DNA of 64,000 bases from the NCBI RefSeq assembly GCF_947179515.1, contig NC_067492.1, positions 9,557,347 to 9,621,346 on the forward strand, in the 5' to 3' direction. A program made the translations under genes and the position numbers. This document shows positions 55,576-64,000 of this stretch, piece after piece. Every line of letters starts with the position of its first letter. The stretch's first letter is position 1. Below the pieces are notes generated by a model. That model made no database searches and had not been told where the DNA came from. It saw only the letters and a program-made list of their open reading frames with translations. This DNA is from Apodemus sylvaticus. Its lineage: Eukaryota; Chordata; Mammalia; Rodentia; Muridae.

Positions 55576-55917
55576 TTTTGAACTCAGTTTTGACTCTGTC
55601 AGCAAGGTGGAACTGGTTCTTGAGATGGGTGAATATAGGAAACTACCCCCTAACAACAGATGACTGAGAACTGCCGTGTGGATGCTGGGACCCGAACCTG
55701 GGTCCTCTGCAAGTGCTCCTAACTGCTGAACCATCTTTCCAATCCCTGGCTTTAGGGACTGTATTAACTTCTCATGACCACCCACACCCCATTTCAAGTA
55801 CTGAGCACCACAAACCTCATACTTTAACTTTATGTTTTTGTCTCCAATAATTTCCATTTGGGGACATTTCTCTCTCTATAGGTCAAAACTGTATCTTATC
55901 ACTTGGAATTGCTTCTT

Positions 55918-56079
55918 CCCCCCCCCCCCCGCCCCCCCCCCCCCAGACAGGGTTTCTCTGTGTAGTCCTGGCTGTCCTGGAACTCACCCTGTAGACCAGG
56001 CTGGCCTTGAACTCAGAAATCTGCCTGCCTCTGCCTCCCAAGTGCTGGGATTAAAGGCGTGAGCCACCACTGCCCAGCT
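55918..56079 (-). mobile_element. B1 SINE with G-tail
   Basis: Perfect 15-bp target-site duplication TTGGAATTGCTTCTT (55903-55917, 56080-56094). On the minus strand the tail is G-only except one C (55918-55944). Confidence 0.94.
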
Positions 56080-56111
56080 TTGGAATTGCTTCTTATTGAA
56101 AACATTTCTCC

Positions 56112-56287
56112 CGGGGTCTGGAGAGATATCTCAGTAGTTAACAGCACTGGCTGTTCTTCCAGAGGTTCTGAGTTCAATTCCAACAACCATATGATGGCTC
56201 ACAACCATCTATAATGGGATCTGATGCCCTCTTCTGGTGTGTCTGAAGACAGCGACAGTGTACTCATATATATAAAATAAATAAATC
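56112..56287 (+). mobile_element. B2 SINE
   Basis: GGGTCTGGAGAGATATCTC head; its A-rich tail was the target of the ATP synthase pseudogene. Confidence 0.93.
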
Positions 56288-56773
56288 TTTTTTTTTTGAG
56301 AGTGAACCATGTTAATTTATTGGCATAATCAATTTATCAATAAGACTGGTAGTCTGTCCCCAGGAGGTGAGGTTGATTTCCATCTGCCAGAACAGGGGCC
56401 CGCATGCTTCACCTTGAAGACTCAGCACTTCAGGCTTAAGTTAGGTTCAGCTACTCCTTCTTTACCAGCTACTCCTTCTTCACCAGCTACTACTCCTTCA
56501 CCAGCTACTCCTCCTTCACCAGCTACTCCTTCTTCACTTTCCCAGTTTTTAAATGCTGTTGCCCGAAGTCTTCTCAGCGTTCTCTTGTTGAACTCGGTCT
56601 TCAGGGCATCACTGCTTTTGCATGGATCTTGGAGAACCGAATGTAGCTGGGTCCAGCCTGTCGCCAGTATGCCACCATGGTGTCTCAAGCAGGACATGTC
56701 AGGCGGAACTGCGGGGTTGCTTCGGAGTAGCCTTAGCCCAGTCTGGCAGCAGGAAGGTCAGGCCTGAGTAGCC
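56288..56773 (-). pseudogene. Atp5f1e-ps: processed pseudogene of ATP synthase epsilon subunit
   Basis: The minus strand carries an ATG at 56678 followed by MVAYWRQAG and SYIRFSKI, the start of the roughly 51-residue mitochondrial F1 epsilon subunit as I recall it. After AKAV a small deletion (about 4 bases against the expected coding sequence) shifts the frame, so the copy is dead; the rest (DALKTEF, then the lysine-rich end) is recognisable in the next frame. It has no introns, about 95 bases of 5' leader, AATAAA at 56316-56321 (read on the minus strand), and a poly(A) tail at 56288-56297. AAATC plus a T run flanks both ends, consistent with L1-mediated insertion into the A-rich tail of a B2. 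The 3' part of the coding sequence has been expanded into an 18-bp tandem array. Confidence 0.9.
56452..56540 (-). repeat. 18-bp tandem array across the pseudogene stop codon (5 units)
   Basis: On the minus strand the unit GAAGAAGGAGTAGCTGGT occurs five times with small changes. It includes the ancestral KKE-stop (AAG AAG GAG TAG) of the parent gene. The normal gene has one copy, so the array arose after retroposition. Confidence 0.85.
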
Positions 56774-56987
56774 AAATCTTTTTTTTTTTTTTAAAGAAAA
56801 TATCTTTTCTTTTTAAATATTAAAAAAAAAGAGAAGGTTTGGTTTTATTGTATTTAGGTGTATGTGTTTTTGTCTGTGTGAATATCATGTATGTGTGGTG
56901 CTCACTGAGGCCAGAAGAGGGCTCTGAGCTACTGTGTACATGCTGGGAGCCAAACTTGGAAGAGCAGCAAGCACTCTTTGTTTGTTT

Positions 56988-57134
56988 TGTTTGTTTTTTG
57001 ACATAAGGTTTCTCTGTCTAGCCCTGACTGTCTTTGACTTGCTCTGTAGACCAGGCTGGCCTCAGACATAGAGATCCACCTACCTCTGCCTCCAAAAAGC
57101 TGGGATTTGAAGGTACGTGCCACCACTGCCGGGC
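56988..57134 (-). mobile_element. B1 SINE inside the B3
   Basis: Antisense B1; GCAGCAAGCACTCTT and GCAGCCAGCGCTT are the diverged duplication on each side. Confidence 0.9.
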
Positions 57135-57147
57135 TGCAGCCAGCGCT

Positions 57148-57647
57148 TGATAATGCAGCCTGCTTCTCCCTTGACTTTGAAAGCTATCTTAGAGTATAAA
57201 AACAAATAGATCCATTCCTGATTCTCAAGGATTGCGCCATGCCCCACCTGTAACTTTTACTACAAATGGTTCTGTAACGCCTGTTCCAGATAAGGGCAAC
57301 CATGCCTTTGTTCCAAAGGTTATGATGACCACCTGTTATTCTGACCAGGTGTTGTTATGGCTACTTTGTTATGAGCACCTTGCAACTATGTCTTCGATGC
57401 AGAAGATTACTATGACCAACTTGTTATGTTTAGGTTCTGCCTTTGTGATCCCACATATTTGCCTGTCCAATCCCCCCATTTGGAACCCCCATACTCCCTT
57501 ATCTTCTCCCGTGTCCAGTGCTGATCTCTTGAACCCACCTTTAAGGAGAGAATGCCCATGTATGCAGATCTTTTTTTTTAAAAAAGCTTGCTTTAATTAA
57601 TCTGGCCATGATTAGGGTTGGAGGTCTGCTTCTGTGTGATTAACACA
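57148..57647 (+). mobile_element. solo LTR inside the B3
   Basis: 500 bp, TGATAATGC ... TTAACACA. The 4-bp flanks CGCT and CACT differ by one CpG-type change. U5-like GCTTGCTTTAATTAATCTGG near the end. Family not named. Confidence 0.55.
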
Positions 57648-57680
57648 CACTCTTAACCACTGAGCCATCTCTCCAGCTCC

Positions 57681-58089
57681 TGAGACCCTAATTTTTAAGG
57701 ATGCTGCCACCTAGCTGATTTCTCTTCACCGACTCTCTAGGGCTACAGATGAGTCCCCTCCCATGAGATAGTAGGAGCTGATGTACCAAACCTTCCCCCC
57801 TTCCTTCTCATATCCGCTCTATGGAAGTACAGAGTCTGTGGTAGCTGCCAGGCTATGGTGGCCGCTGTGCTCATGACTGAACCTAATTACCTAATTAGAT
57901 AACGCTTACCTGTTGAAGTGGAAGGGTAAAAGCCAGTTCACATCTATGAAGACAGAAGAAACTCAGAAGGTGAGTAACTGAGAGGAAACACTGGGGGCCA
58001 GGAGGGTGGGTGGGTGGGGGAGGGGAGCTGTGACTCTGCGTGAATCTGATGGTGGAATCCATGGTCAGCTGGATTAATGAAAGCAGATT
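57681..58089. other. unique intergenic DNA
   Basis: No gene evidence. Confidence 0.5.
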
Positions 58090-58257
58090 TTTTTTTTTTT
58101 TTTTTTTTTTTTTGGTTTTTTTGAGACAGGGCTTCTCTGTGTAGCCCTGGCTGTCCTGGAACTCACTCTGTAGACCAGGCTGGCCTCGAACTCAGAAATC
58201 TGCCTGCCTCTGCCTCCCAAGTGCTGGGATTACAGGCGTGTGCCACCACTGCCCTGT
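58090..58257 (-). mobile_element. B1 SINE
   Basis: Perfect target-site duplication GAAAGCAGATT (58079 and 58258). Confidence 0.95.
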
Positions 58258-58454
58258 GAAAGCAGATTCTTAAGTAACTCAGGACCTGACATTTTAGCTA
58301 CTGAGGCAGGAGGATTACAAATTCAATGTCACTTGATGAGACAATGAAAACAAAAACCAAACCAAACCAAAACAAAAATGCTGCAGATAGAGCTCAGTGT
58401 TTGCCTGACAGTTCTACCACTGTAAAACATCCCTCCAAATGCTAAAGAATGCTG

Positions 58455-58798
58455 TCTTCCTTAGGGTTTTTAGTGCTGTGAGCAGACACCATGACCAAGG
58501 CAACTCATATAAGGACAACATTTCATTGAGGCTGGCTCACAGGTTCAGAAGTACAGTCCATTATCATCAAGGTGGGAACATGGCAGCATCCAGGCAGGCA
58601 TGGTGCAGGAGGAGCTGAGAGTTCGACATCTTCATCTGAAGGCTGCTAGTGGAAGACTCACTTCCAGGCAGCTAGGGTGAGGGTCTTAAAGCCAACGCCC
58701 ACAGTGACACACCCACTCTAGGGCTACACCCACTCTACAGGGCCACACCTTACACCTTCTAATCCTGCTGGGGCTGAGCATATACAGACCATCACAAA
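58455..58798 (-). mobile_element. family A rodent repeat
   Basis: GCAGACACCATGACCAAGGC ... ACCTTCTAATCCTGC. Confidence 0.75.
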
Positions 58799-58805
58799 TG
58801 GTCTT

Positions 58806-58994
58806 TTTTTTTTTAAAGTTGTTTTTTTTTTTTCCAATTTTTTGAATTTGGTTTTTTCGAGACAGGGTTTCTCTGTGTAGTCCTGGCTGTCCTGGAACTC
58901 ACTCTGTAGACCAGGCTGGCCTCGAACTCAGAAATCCGCCTGCCTCTGCCTCCCAGAATGCTGGGATTACAGGTGTGCGCCACCACCGCCCGGC
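58806..58994 (-). mobile_element. B1 SINE
   Basis: CACAAATGGTCTTT on both sides. Confidence 0.95.
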
Positions 58995-59224
58995 ACAAAT
59001 GGTCTTTATAACAGGGAAAATAACACAGGGTGAACAATTATGTCTAAATATGGTGCTGGGGATTTAAATTTTATTTATCTAGGTTTTTTTTTTTTTTTTT
59101 GAGACAAATCTCATTCTGTAGCTTGTGCTGTCTTCAGACTCACAACCATCCTCCTGCCTTAGCCTTCTAAATTTCAGGGTTACAGGTTTTAGTAAGCCAC
59201 TTGTGGCTTAAAATTTATAGTATT

Positions 59225-59365
59225 TGGGTGTGATAGTACACCCCTTATCCCAGCACTTGGGAGGTTGAGGCAGGTGGGTCTGTGTGAGTTCAAGGCCGGC
59301 CTGATCTACACAGCTTCTGGATAGCCAGGGCTGCACAGGGAAACCTTGTTTTGAAAGAAAAAAAA
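59225..59365 (+). mobile_element. B1 SINE, diverged
   Basis: CCCAGCACTTGGGAGGTTGAGG; an older antisense remnant precedes it at 59075-59200. Confidence 0.8.
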
Positions 59366-59821
59366 ACAACAAATAAACTTATTACCGTGATTGGAGATAT
59401 TTTACTTTAACTAAATGATACTTTCCCAGCTGCTGTGTGTTCTGTCACAAGCCGTGGAAAGCCTGGGAGAATCTCACTCAGTGCAGAGTGGCTCCTTATC
59501 TGTGTAGCTCTATTTACATATCATTTTCATTAATTTCTTTTTTCCCCTCTGTGAGCTTTTAGCAAATAATCCTTTTCCTTCTTCAGCGTATAATAAGTTT
59601 TTCAGGGGAAACTGTATAAGTCTGACATCACACATATATAATATACTTCTGATTTATGAGTGTGTGTGTGAGTTTAGGTGAGTGTGCACCATGGTACAAA
59701 CTTTACCTGCTGAGCCATCTGGTTTGCCCTAAAATTATGCTATTGACTGAGGGCCTGGGTTTGTGCACTTGTGCACACAGGTGTGCACACACTGAAGCTA
59801 GAGGAGGATATTGGGTAGGGT
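59366..59821. other. unique AT-rich intergenic DNA
   Basis: No gene evidence. Confidence 0.45.
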
Positions 59822-59910
59822 GGTAGTTTGAATAAGAGTGACCTCCATAGGCTCATATGTTTGAATGTTTAGTTGTCAGGGAGTGGCACTACTTGAGAAG
59901 GATTAGGAGG

Positions 59911-60070
59911 TGTGGCCTTGTTGGAGTGGGTGTGGCCTTGTTGGAGTGGGTGTGGCCTTGTTGGAGTGGGTGTGGCCTTGTTGGAGTGGGTGTGGCCTTG
60001 TTGGAGTGGGTGTGGCCTTGTTGGAGTGGGTGTGGCCTTGTTGGAGTGGGTGTGGCCTTGCTGGAGGAAA
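59911..60070. repeat. 20-bp minisatellite, seven perfect units plus one variant
   Basis: Unit TGTGGCCTTGTTGGAGTGGG repeated without any mismatch from 59911 to 60050; the eighth unit has CTGGAGGAAA in its second half. Confidence 0.98.
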
Positions 60071-60236
60071 TGTGTCACTAGCAGTGGGCTTTGCGGTTTC
60101 ATATGCTCAAGCCAGGCCTAACCCCCCCCTTTCTACCCCTCTAACATCCGCCTGAATACCTGTGTGCTTCTGCCATGATGATCATGAACCAACCCCGTGA
60201 AAATGGAAGCCATCTACCAGTTAAATGTTTTCTCTT

Positions 60237-60418
60237 GGGCTGGAGAGATGGCTCAGCGGTTAAGAGCACCGGCTGCTCTTCTGGAGGTCCTGCCTTCAAA
60301 TCCCAGCAACCTCATGGTGGTTCACAAGCATCTGTAATGGGATCCTATGCCCTCTTCTGGTGTGTCTGAAGACAGCTACAGTGTATTCATCTAAATAAAA
60401 TAAAATCTTTAAAAAAAA
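60237..60418 (+). mobile_element. B2 SINE
   Basis: GGGCTGGAGAGATGGCTC head and A-rich tail. Confidence 0.95.
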
Positions 60419-60784
60419 AGTGTTCTCTTGTTAGAGCTGCCTTGGTCATAGTGTCTCTTCACAGCGGTGAAACGGTGACAAAGACAGGTGTCCTGCTCTC
60501 TCACGCCCTCCCTTCTCCTGAGACAGGCTCCTTCACTGAGCCTGGGGCTAGGTTGGTACTGAATCTCCAGCAAGCCTCCTGACTCCATCTCTGCACCTCT
60601 GGGGTTAGAGCTTCCAGGCCATCAAGTCTGGATTTCATATTAGTTCTGAGGATTTGAACTTGTGTCCCCATGCTCATGCAACATGATAACATGAACTCTT
60701 ACTGGCAGAGCCGTCTCGCCAGCCCTGGGGATTGCACTTTCAGTGTTCTAGGGAAGATCATTGCTTAAAGAGCTTCTGCAATAG

Positions 60785-60970
60785 TTTTTTTTTTTTTTAA
60801 GATTTATTTATTATTATATGTAAGTACACTGTAGCTGTCTTCAGATGCACCAGGGCGTCAGGTCTCATTAGGGATGGTTGTGAGCCACCATGTGGTTGCT
60901 GGGATTTGAACTCAGGACCTTCGGAAGAACAGTCTGTGCTCTTAACCACTGAGCCATCTCTCCAGCCCTG
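60785..60970 (-). mobile_element. B2 SINE
   Basis: Antisense B2 with a 12-base deletion in the CTCF-like box region. Confidence 0.93.
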
Positions 60971-61090
60971 GAGTAGGTTTATGTTTGAAGCAGCATTTCA
61001 TGTAGCCCAGGCTATCCTCAAATTTGCTATGCAGCGTAAGATAACCCTGAACACCTGATCTTCCTGCCTCTTTTTCTCCAGGTGGGACAA

Positions 61091-61151
61091 CAGGTGCGCC
61101 CTACACCCTACCACACCTGTTACAGGTGTGCCCTACACCCTACCACACCTG
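61091..61151. repeat. 32-bp tandem duplication
   Basis: CAGGTGCGCCCTACACCC at 61091 recurs with one change (CAGGTGTGCC...) at 61123. Confidence 0.9.
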
Positions 61152-61161
61152 GCCTTTGCTT

Positions 61162-61263
61162 AAAGTCAGACGGCGACAGGCATGTGCTGCCCGGGAGGAA
61201 CGTGTGCTTCTCAAAGTCAGACGGCGACAGGCATGTGCTGCCCGGGAGGAACGTGTGCTTCTC
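61162..61263. repeat. 51-bp CpG-containing tandem duplication
   Basis: AAAGTCAGACGGCGACAGGC starts at 61162 and again at 61213; the two 51-bp copies are identical. Confidence 0.95.
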
Positions 61264-61369
61264 AAAGGGAAAGGCGTACTTATACTTTTTACAAAGTATA
61301 GAAACCCAGTTGATGATAGAAGACTTTTCAGGTGACAGGGCTTCTTTGTCACAGCAAAAGCAGAAGCTA

Positions 61370-61545
61370 GGGGGCTGGAGAGGTGGCCCAGTGGTTAGAG
61401 CACTGGCTGCTCTTCCAGAGGATCTGGGTTCAATTCCCATCACTCACGTCGCAGCTCACAACTGTCTGTGACTTCAGTTACAGGAGATCTGACACCCTCA
61501 GACCAGTACATATAAAATAAAGTTAAATAAATTAAAAAATAAAAG
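61370..61545 (+). mobile_element. B2/B3 SINE
   Basis: GGGGGCTGGAGAGGTGGCCC head; AAATAAAGTTAAATAAAT tail. Confidence 0.88.
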
Positions 61546-61685
61546 GTACTAGAGAACCAGTTACTGGGTCAAGAAAGAACTTATCCTAGCTCTTCCTGTC
61601 CTGACGGAGGAGTCCATCTGACCCCACCAGCCTTACTCTACCAGATTGTCAGCTGACACAGGACATGGAAATGGGAGAGAGAAAG

Positions 61686-61850
61686 AAGGGTGGTGGGTGC
61701 GCACGCCTTTAATCCCAGCATTTGGGAGGCAGAAGTAGGCAGAGTTCTGAGTTTGAGGCCAGCCTGGTCTACAGAGTGAGTTCCAGGACAGCCAGGGCTA
61801 TACAGAGAAACCCAGTCTTGAAAAACAACACAACAAACAAACAGGAAATG
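61686..61850 (+). mobile_element. B1 SINE
   Basis: AAGGGTGGTGGGTGCGCACG start; A-rich tail. Confidence 0.92.
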
Positions 61851-61914
61851 GGAGAGAGTTGAGGGAAGGCTTTCTCTTCAGCCAAGAGGTAGTCTTTATT
61901 TCCCATGGTGGAGC

Positions 61915-62050
61915 AGACTTTTGAGATAGGGTCTCACTGTAGCCCAGGCTAGACTTTGACACACAGTGTAGCTGGCACTTGCCTTGAACTTGCGACCCTC
62001 TTAGCCTCCTGAGTTCTGAGACTGTAGATATGAGCTACCCTGTCTGACTT
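61915..62050 (-). mobile_element. old B1
   Basis: Diverged antisense B1. Confidence 0.7.
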
Positions 62051-62058
62051 TAAGATGC

Positions 62059-62100
62059 GCGCACACACACACATACACATACACACACACACACACAAAC
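62059..62100. repeat. (CA)n microsatellite
   Basis: CA run with occasional TA. Confidence 0.93.
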
Positions 62101-62479
62101 ACTCACTCAGATCCAGGGCCTCACACAACCTGGCAAGGGCCCTGCTCCTGAGCCATACTCACAGTTGGCATGAGCGAGAGCACTTGCGCGTAAGTTCTTC
62201 CCCAGTTCTGGGTGAGAATTCTGTTCCAGAAGCCCACAGATCTGTCCCTGCATCTTGGCTTACCCATTCTGACCTGGCTGCGTGGATGGGACTGAGAGCC
62301 CCCCTGCCACCGGGGCTCTGTTTGTGGCTTCCTATAGAGCTGCCCCCTTGGGGCATTCTGGTGTAGATTGACATGTAGGGAGGGAAGGAAATGGGGCAAA
62401 CAAATTGGTCAAGTGTTTGCTCATGGAACACAAGGTCCTGGGAAAACCGGTCCTTGGCTGTGTGACGCTGCTGCTGTGT

Positions 62480-62563
62480 GGGGTATAGCAGGGTGGGCTG
62501 GGAGTGGGGGTGAGGAGGGCTGGGGTATAGCAGGGTGGACTGGGAGTGGGGGTGAGGAGGGGT
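62480..62563. repeat. 42-bp G-rich tandem duplication
   Basis: GGGGTATAGCAGGGTGG at 62480 and 62522; the two copies differ at very few positions. Confidence 0.9.
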
Positions 62564-62741
62564 GGCGGTGTTTGTAGCTCATTTCTCATTGAGCCTTTTT
62601 TATTTTCTATAATACTGTCAGGATTTTCTATAATCCTGAATACTTTCAGGATCTGTATCGACGAAAGACTCATCTTTGGACTTAGCAACTGTTGGTTTGC
62701 TTTGATACTTTAGCTTGGCACTTTATGTATGATTTTAATAG

Positions 62742-62885
62742 ACAGGTGGTGGTGTATTCCTCTAATCCTCTGCACTTAGGAAGCAGAGGCAGGTGGATTT
62801 CTGAGTTCAAGGCAAGCCTGGTCTACGGAGTGAGTCCCAGGACAGCCAGAGATAGAAAGAGAAACCCTGTCTCAAAAAAGCAAAT
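62742..62885 (+). mobile_element. B1 SINE
   Basis: GGTGGTGGTGTATTCCTC start. Confidence 0.88.
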
Positions 62886-62904
62886 ACATAAATAAATAAT
62901 AAAA

Positions 62905-63110
62905 AATTAATTGAGGAGTTGGCTCAGTGGTTAAGAGCACTCACCTCTTCCAGAGGTCCTGAGTTCAATTCCCAGCACCCACATGGTGGCTCACACCCAT
63001 CTGTAATGGGATCTGATTCCCTCTTCTGGTGCGTCTGAAGACAGCGACAGTGCACTCATATACATAAAATAAATACATAAAAATAAATAAATGAATAAAT
63101 AAATAAATGA
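62905..63110 (+). mobile_element. B2 SINE
   Basis: TTGGCTCAGTGGTTAAGAGC head (first bases lost); (AAAT)n tail. Confidence 0.92.
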
Positions 63111-63169
63111 AATACTGTTCTTCTCTAGTCTTATTTTAAAACTTTTAAAATTTGTTGTTGTTGTTTAAA

Positions 63170-63290
63170 GAGGTATTTATATATTTATCCTGGAACTTGT
63201 TTGTAGACTGGCTTGGTCTTGAATTCAGAACTCTACCTGCCTGACTTCTGAGTGCTGAGATCAAAGGAATATGCAAGCATACCTGGCCCT
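63170..63290 (-). mobile_element. old B1
   Basis: Degenerate antisense B1. Confidence 0.6.
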
Positions 63291-63308
63291 TAAAGATTAA
63301 TTTTATTC

Positions 63309-63310
63309 TA

Positions 63311-63348
<38 letters not shown>

Positions 63349-63369
63349 GTCTCTCTGTCTCGGTCTCTG

Positions 63370-63400
<31 letters not shown>

Positions 63401-63418
63401 GTGTGTGTGTGTGTGTGA
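63309..63418. repeat. (CT)n / (CTGT)n / (GT)n compound microsatellite
   Basis: Pure CT, then CTGTCT units, then GT. Confidence 0.96.
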
Positions 63419-63534
63419 AGTTTGGTCTGCTGCTATATATTATAACACTAATACTGGCTCCAAAGTATCACTAGTCTGGTATACTGGTCTGGTTGTCTCA
63501 GGGTTGAGGGAATCCTCCTGTACAAGTGAAATTA

Positions 63535-63920
63535 AGCTCCTTAATTTAAAACTCTTGGTTGAATAAAGATGTCTACAGCCTATAGCTCAGCAGAAGAAAA
63601 GTTGGCGCGGCTTCAGTTGCCAGGCTTGGGGTCTGAGGAGGGAAGAGAGAGAAAGACTCCATGGATAAAAGATCGTGAGAACTGGTCACAAGGGCTGGCC
63701 AGTCAGAGTAGGAGCTAATCAGAGAGAACATGGTGAGTTCTAACTCAGGGTTATTGAGGGAAGTAGACAAAATAGCTTAGAGGGCTGACATCTGCCCCGC
63801 TCTGGTGTTACTAAGGCTTATTATAAATATAAAGGTTTTGAGTCTTTTATTTGGGAACTATATAATCAAAGGTGGGTAGAATTCCCTGATTAACTTCAAC
63901 TACAACAATATAAGAATGCT
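63535..63920. mobile_element. probable ERV/LTR-derived repeat, unnamed
   Basis: ACTCTTGGTTGAATAAAGATG and GGCTGGCCAGTCAGAGTAGG match my memory of a common mouse interspersed repeat, but I cannot place the family or its ends. Confidence 0.35.
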
Positions 63921-64000
63921 CAGAGAGGCCAGAAGAGGGCGTCAGATTCCCGGGAGCCGGAGTTCCGGGCTGTTAGGAATTGTTTAGCCTTTGGTTGGTC

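Larger units (their letters stand above)
56880..57680 (-). mobile_element. B3 SINE split by B1 and LTR
   Basis: Antisense B3 body at 56880-56985 and head at 57648-57680. Confidence 0.75.
59822..60487 (+). mobile_element. family A rodent repeat with minisatellite and B2 insertion
   Basis: GTAGTTTGAATAAGAG ... GTGACAAAGACAG. The family's TGTGGCCTTGTTGGAG motif has been expanded. Confidence 0.75.

Noticed and set aside
59857..60155. Repeating WPCWSGCGLVGVGVALLE protein
   Set aside because: Open only because the 20-bp minisatellite lacks stops in all three frames; it lies in an interspersed repeat.
1..64000. A previously undescribed multi-gene system
   Set aside because: Only one protein-coding gene, a known family member, and one pseudogene could be supported; the rest is repeats and unique non-coding DNA.

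Overview
The window is mammalian, and specifically murine, nuclear DNA. It is packed with rodent SINEs (B1, PB1, B2, B3, B4 and one ID element), dinucleotide and tetranucleotide repeats, solo LTRs and processed sequences. The one protein-coding gene I can support is spliced and reads on the minus strand. Its joined exons give a 613-residue BTB-BACK-Kelch protein that I recognise as KLHL36 (kelch-like 36). The assignment to Mus rests on the SINE types and on recall of KLHL36 sequences; no search was run.

Klhl36 layout (minus strand, right to left). A CpG island with five GC boxes lies at about 44.46-45.01 kb. A non-coding first exon ends at a clear splice donor at 44599. Four coding exons follow: 41753-41694 (residues 1-20), 36029-34959 (21-377), 31309-31152 (378-430, last codon split) and 29865-29313 (430-613). 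All splice junctions have GT/AG ends and the phases agree, giving 1842 coding bases including the stop. The 3' UTR end is not certain; candidate poly(A) signals lie at 25635-25640 and 24282-24287. Introns 1-4 are about 2.8, 5.7, 3.6 and 1.3 kb and hold most of the SINEs and microsatellites between 30 and 44 kb.

Left flank (1-24 kb). This is intergenic DNA made of nested SINEs, two solo LTRs of one family (3708-4450 and 18795-19412, each with a 4-bp target-site duplication), two pieces of another LTR-like family carrying tandem palindromes (14139-14720, 16489-16681), copies of a medium-length rodent interspersed repeat, and unique DNA without a recognisable gene.

Right flank (45-64 kb). This is also intergenic. 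It holds an unexplained long inverted repeat (49350-49898), a 5'-truncated L1 3' end (53249-53343), a processed pseudogene of the ATP synthase epsilon subunit (56288-56773) that has grown an 18-bp tandem array over its stop codon, a nested B3/B1/LTR stack (56.88-57.68 kb), and a perfect 20-bp minisatellite inside an old repeat (59911-60070). From general knowledge of the conserved neighbourhood, Usp10 and Cotl1 are expected beyond the left and right ends, but no exon of either was recognised here.

I did not find a new multi-gene system. The most unusual items are the hairpin-armed inverted repeat at 49.35-49.90 kb, a threefold tandem copy of the B2-borne CTCF-like motif at 4776-4814, the pseudogene with its tandem array, a B2 copy that appears to have carried downstream sequence with it (5641-5887), and an open in-frame leader upstream of the Klhl36 start codon.
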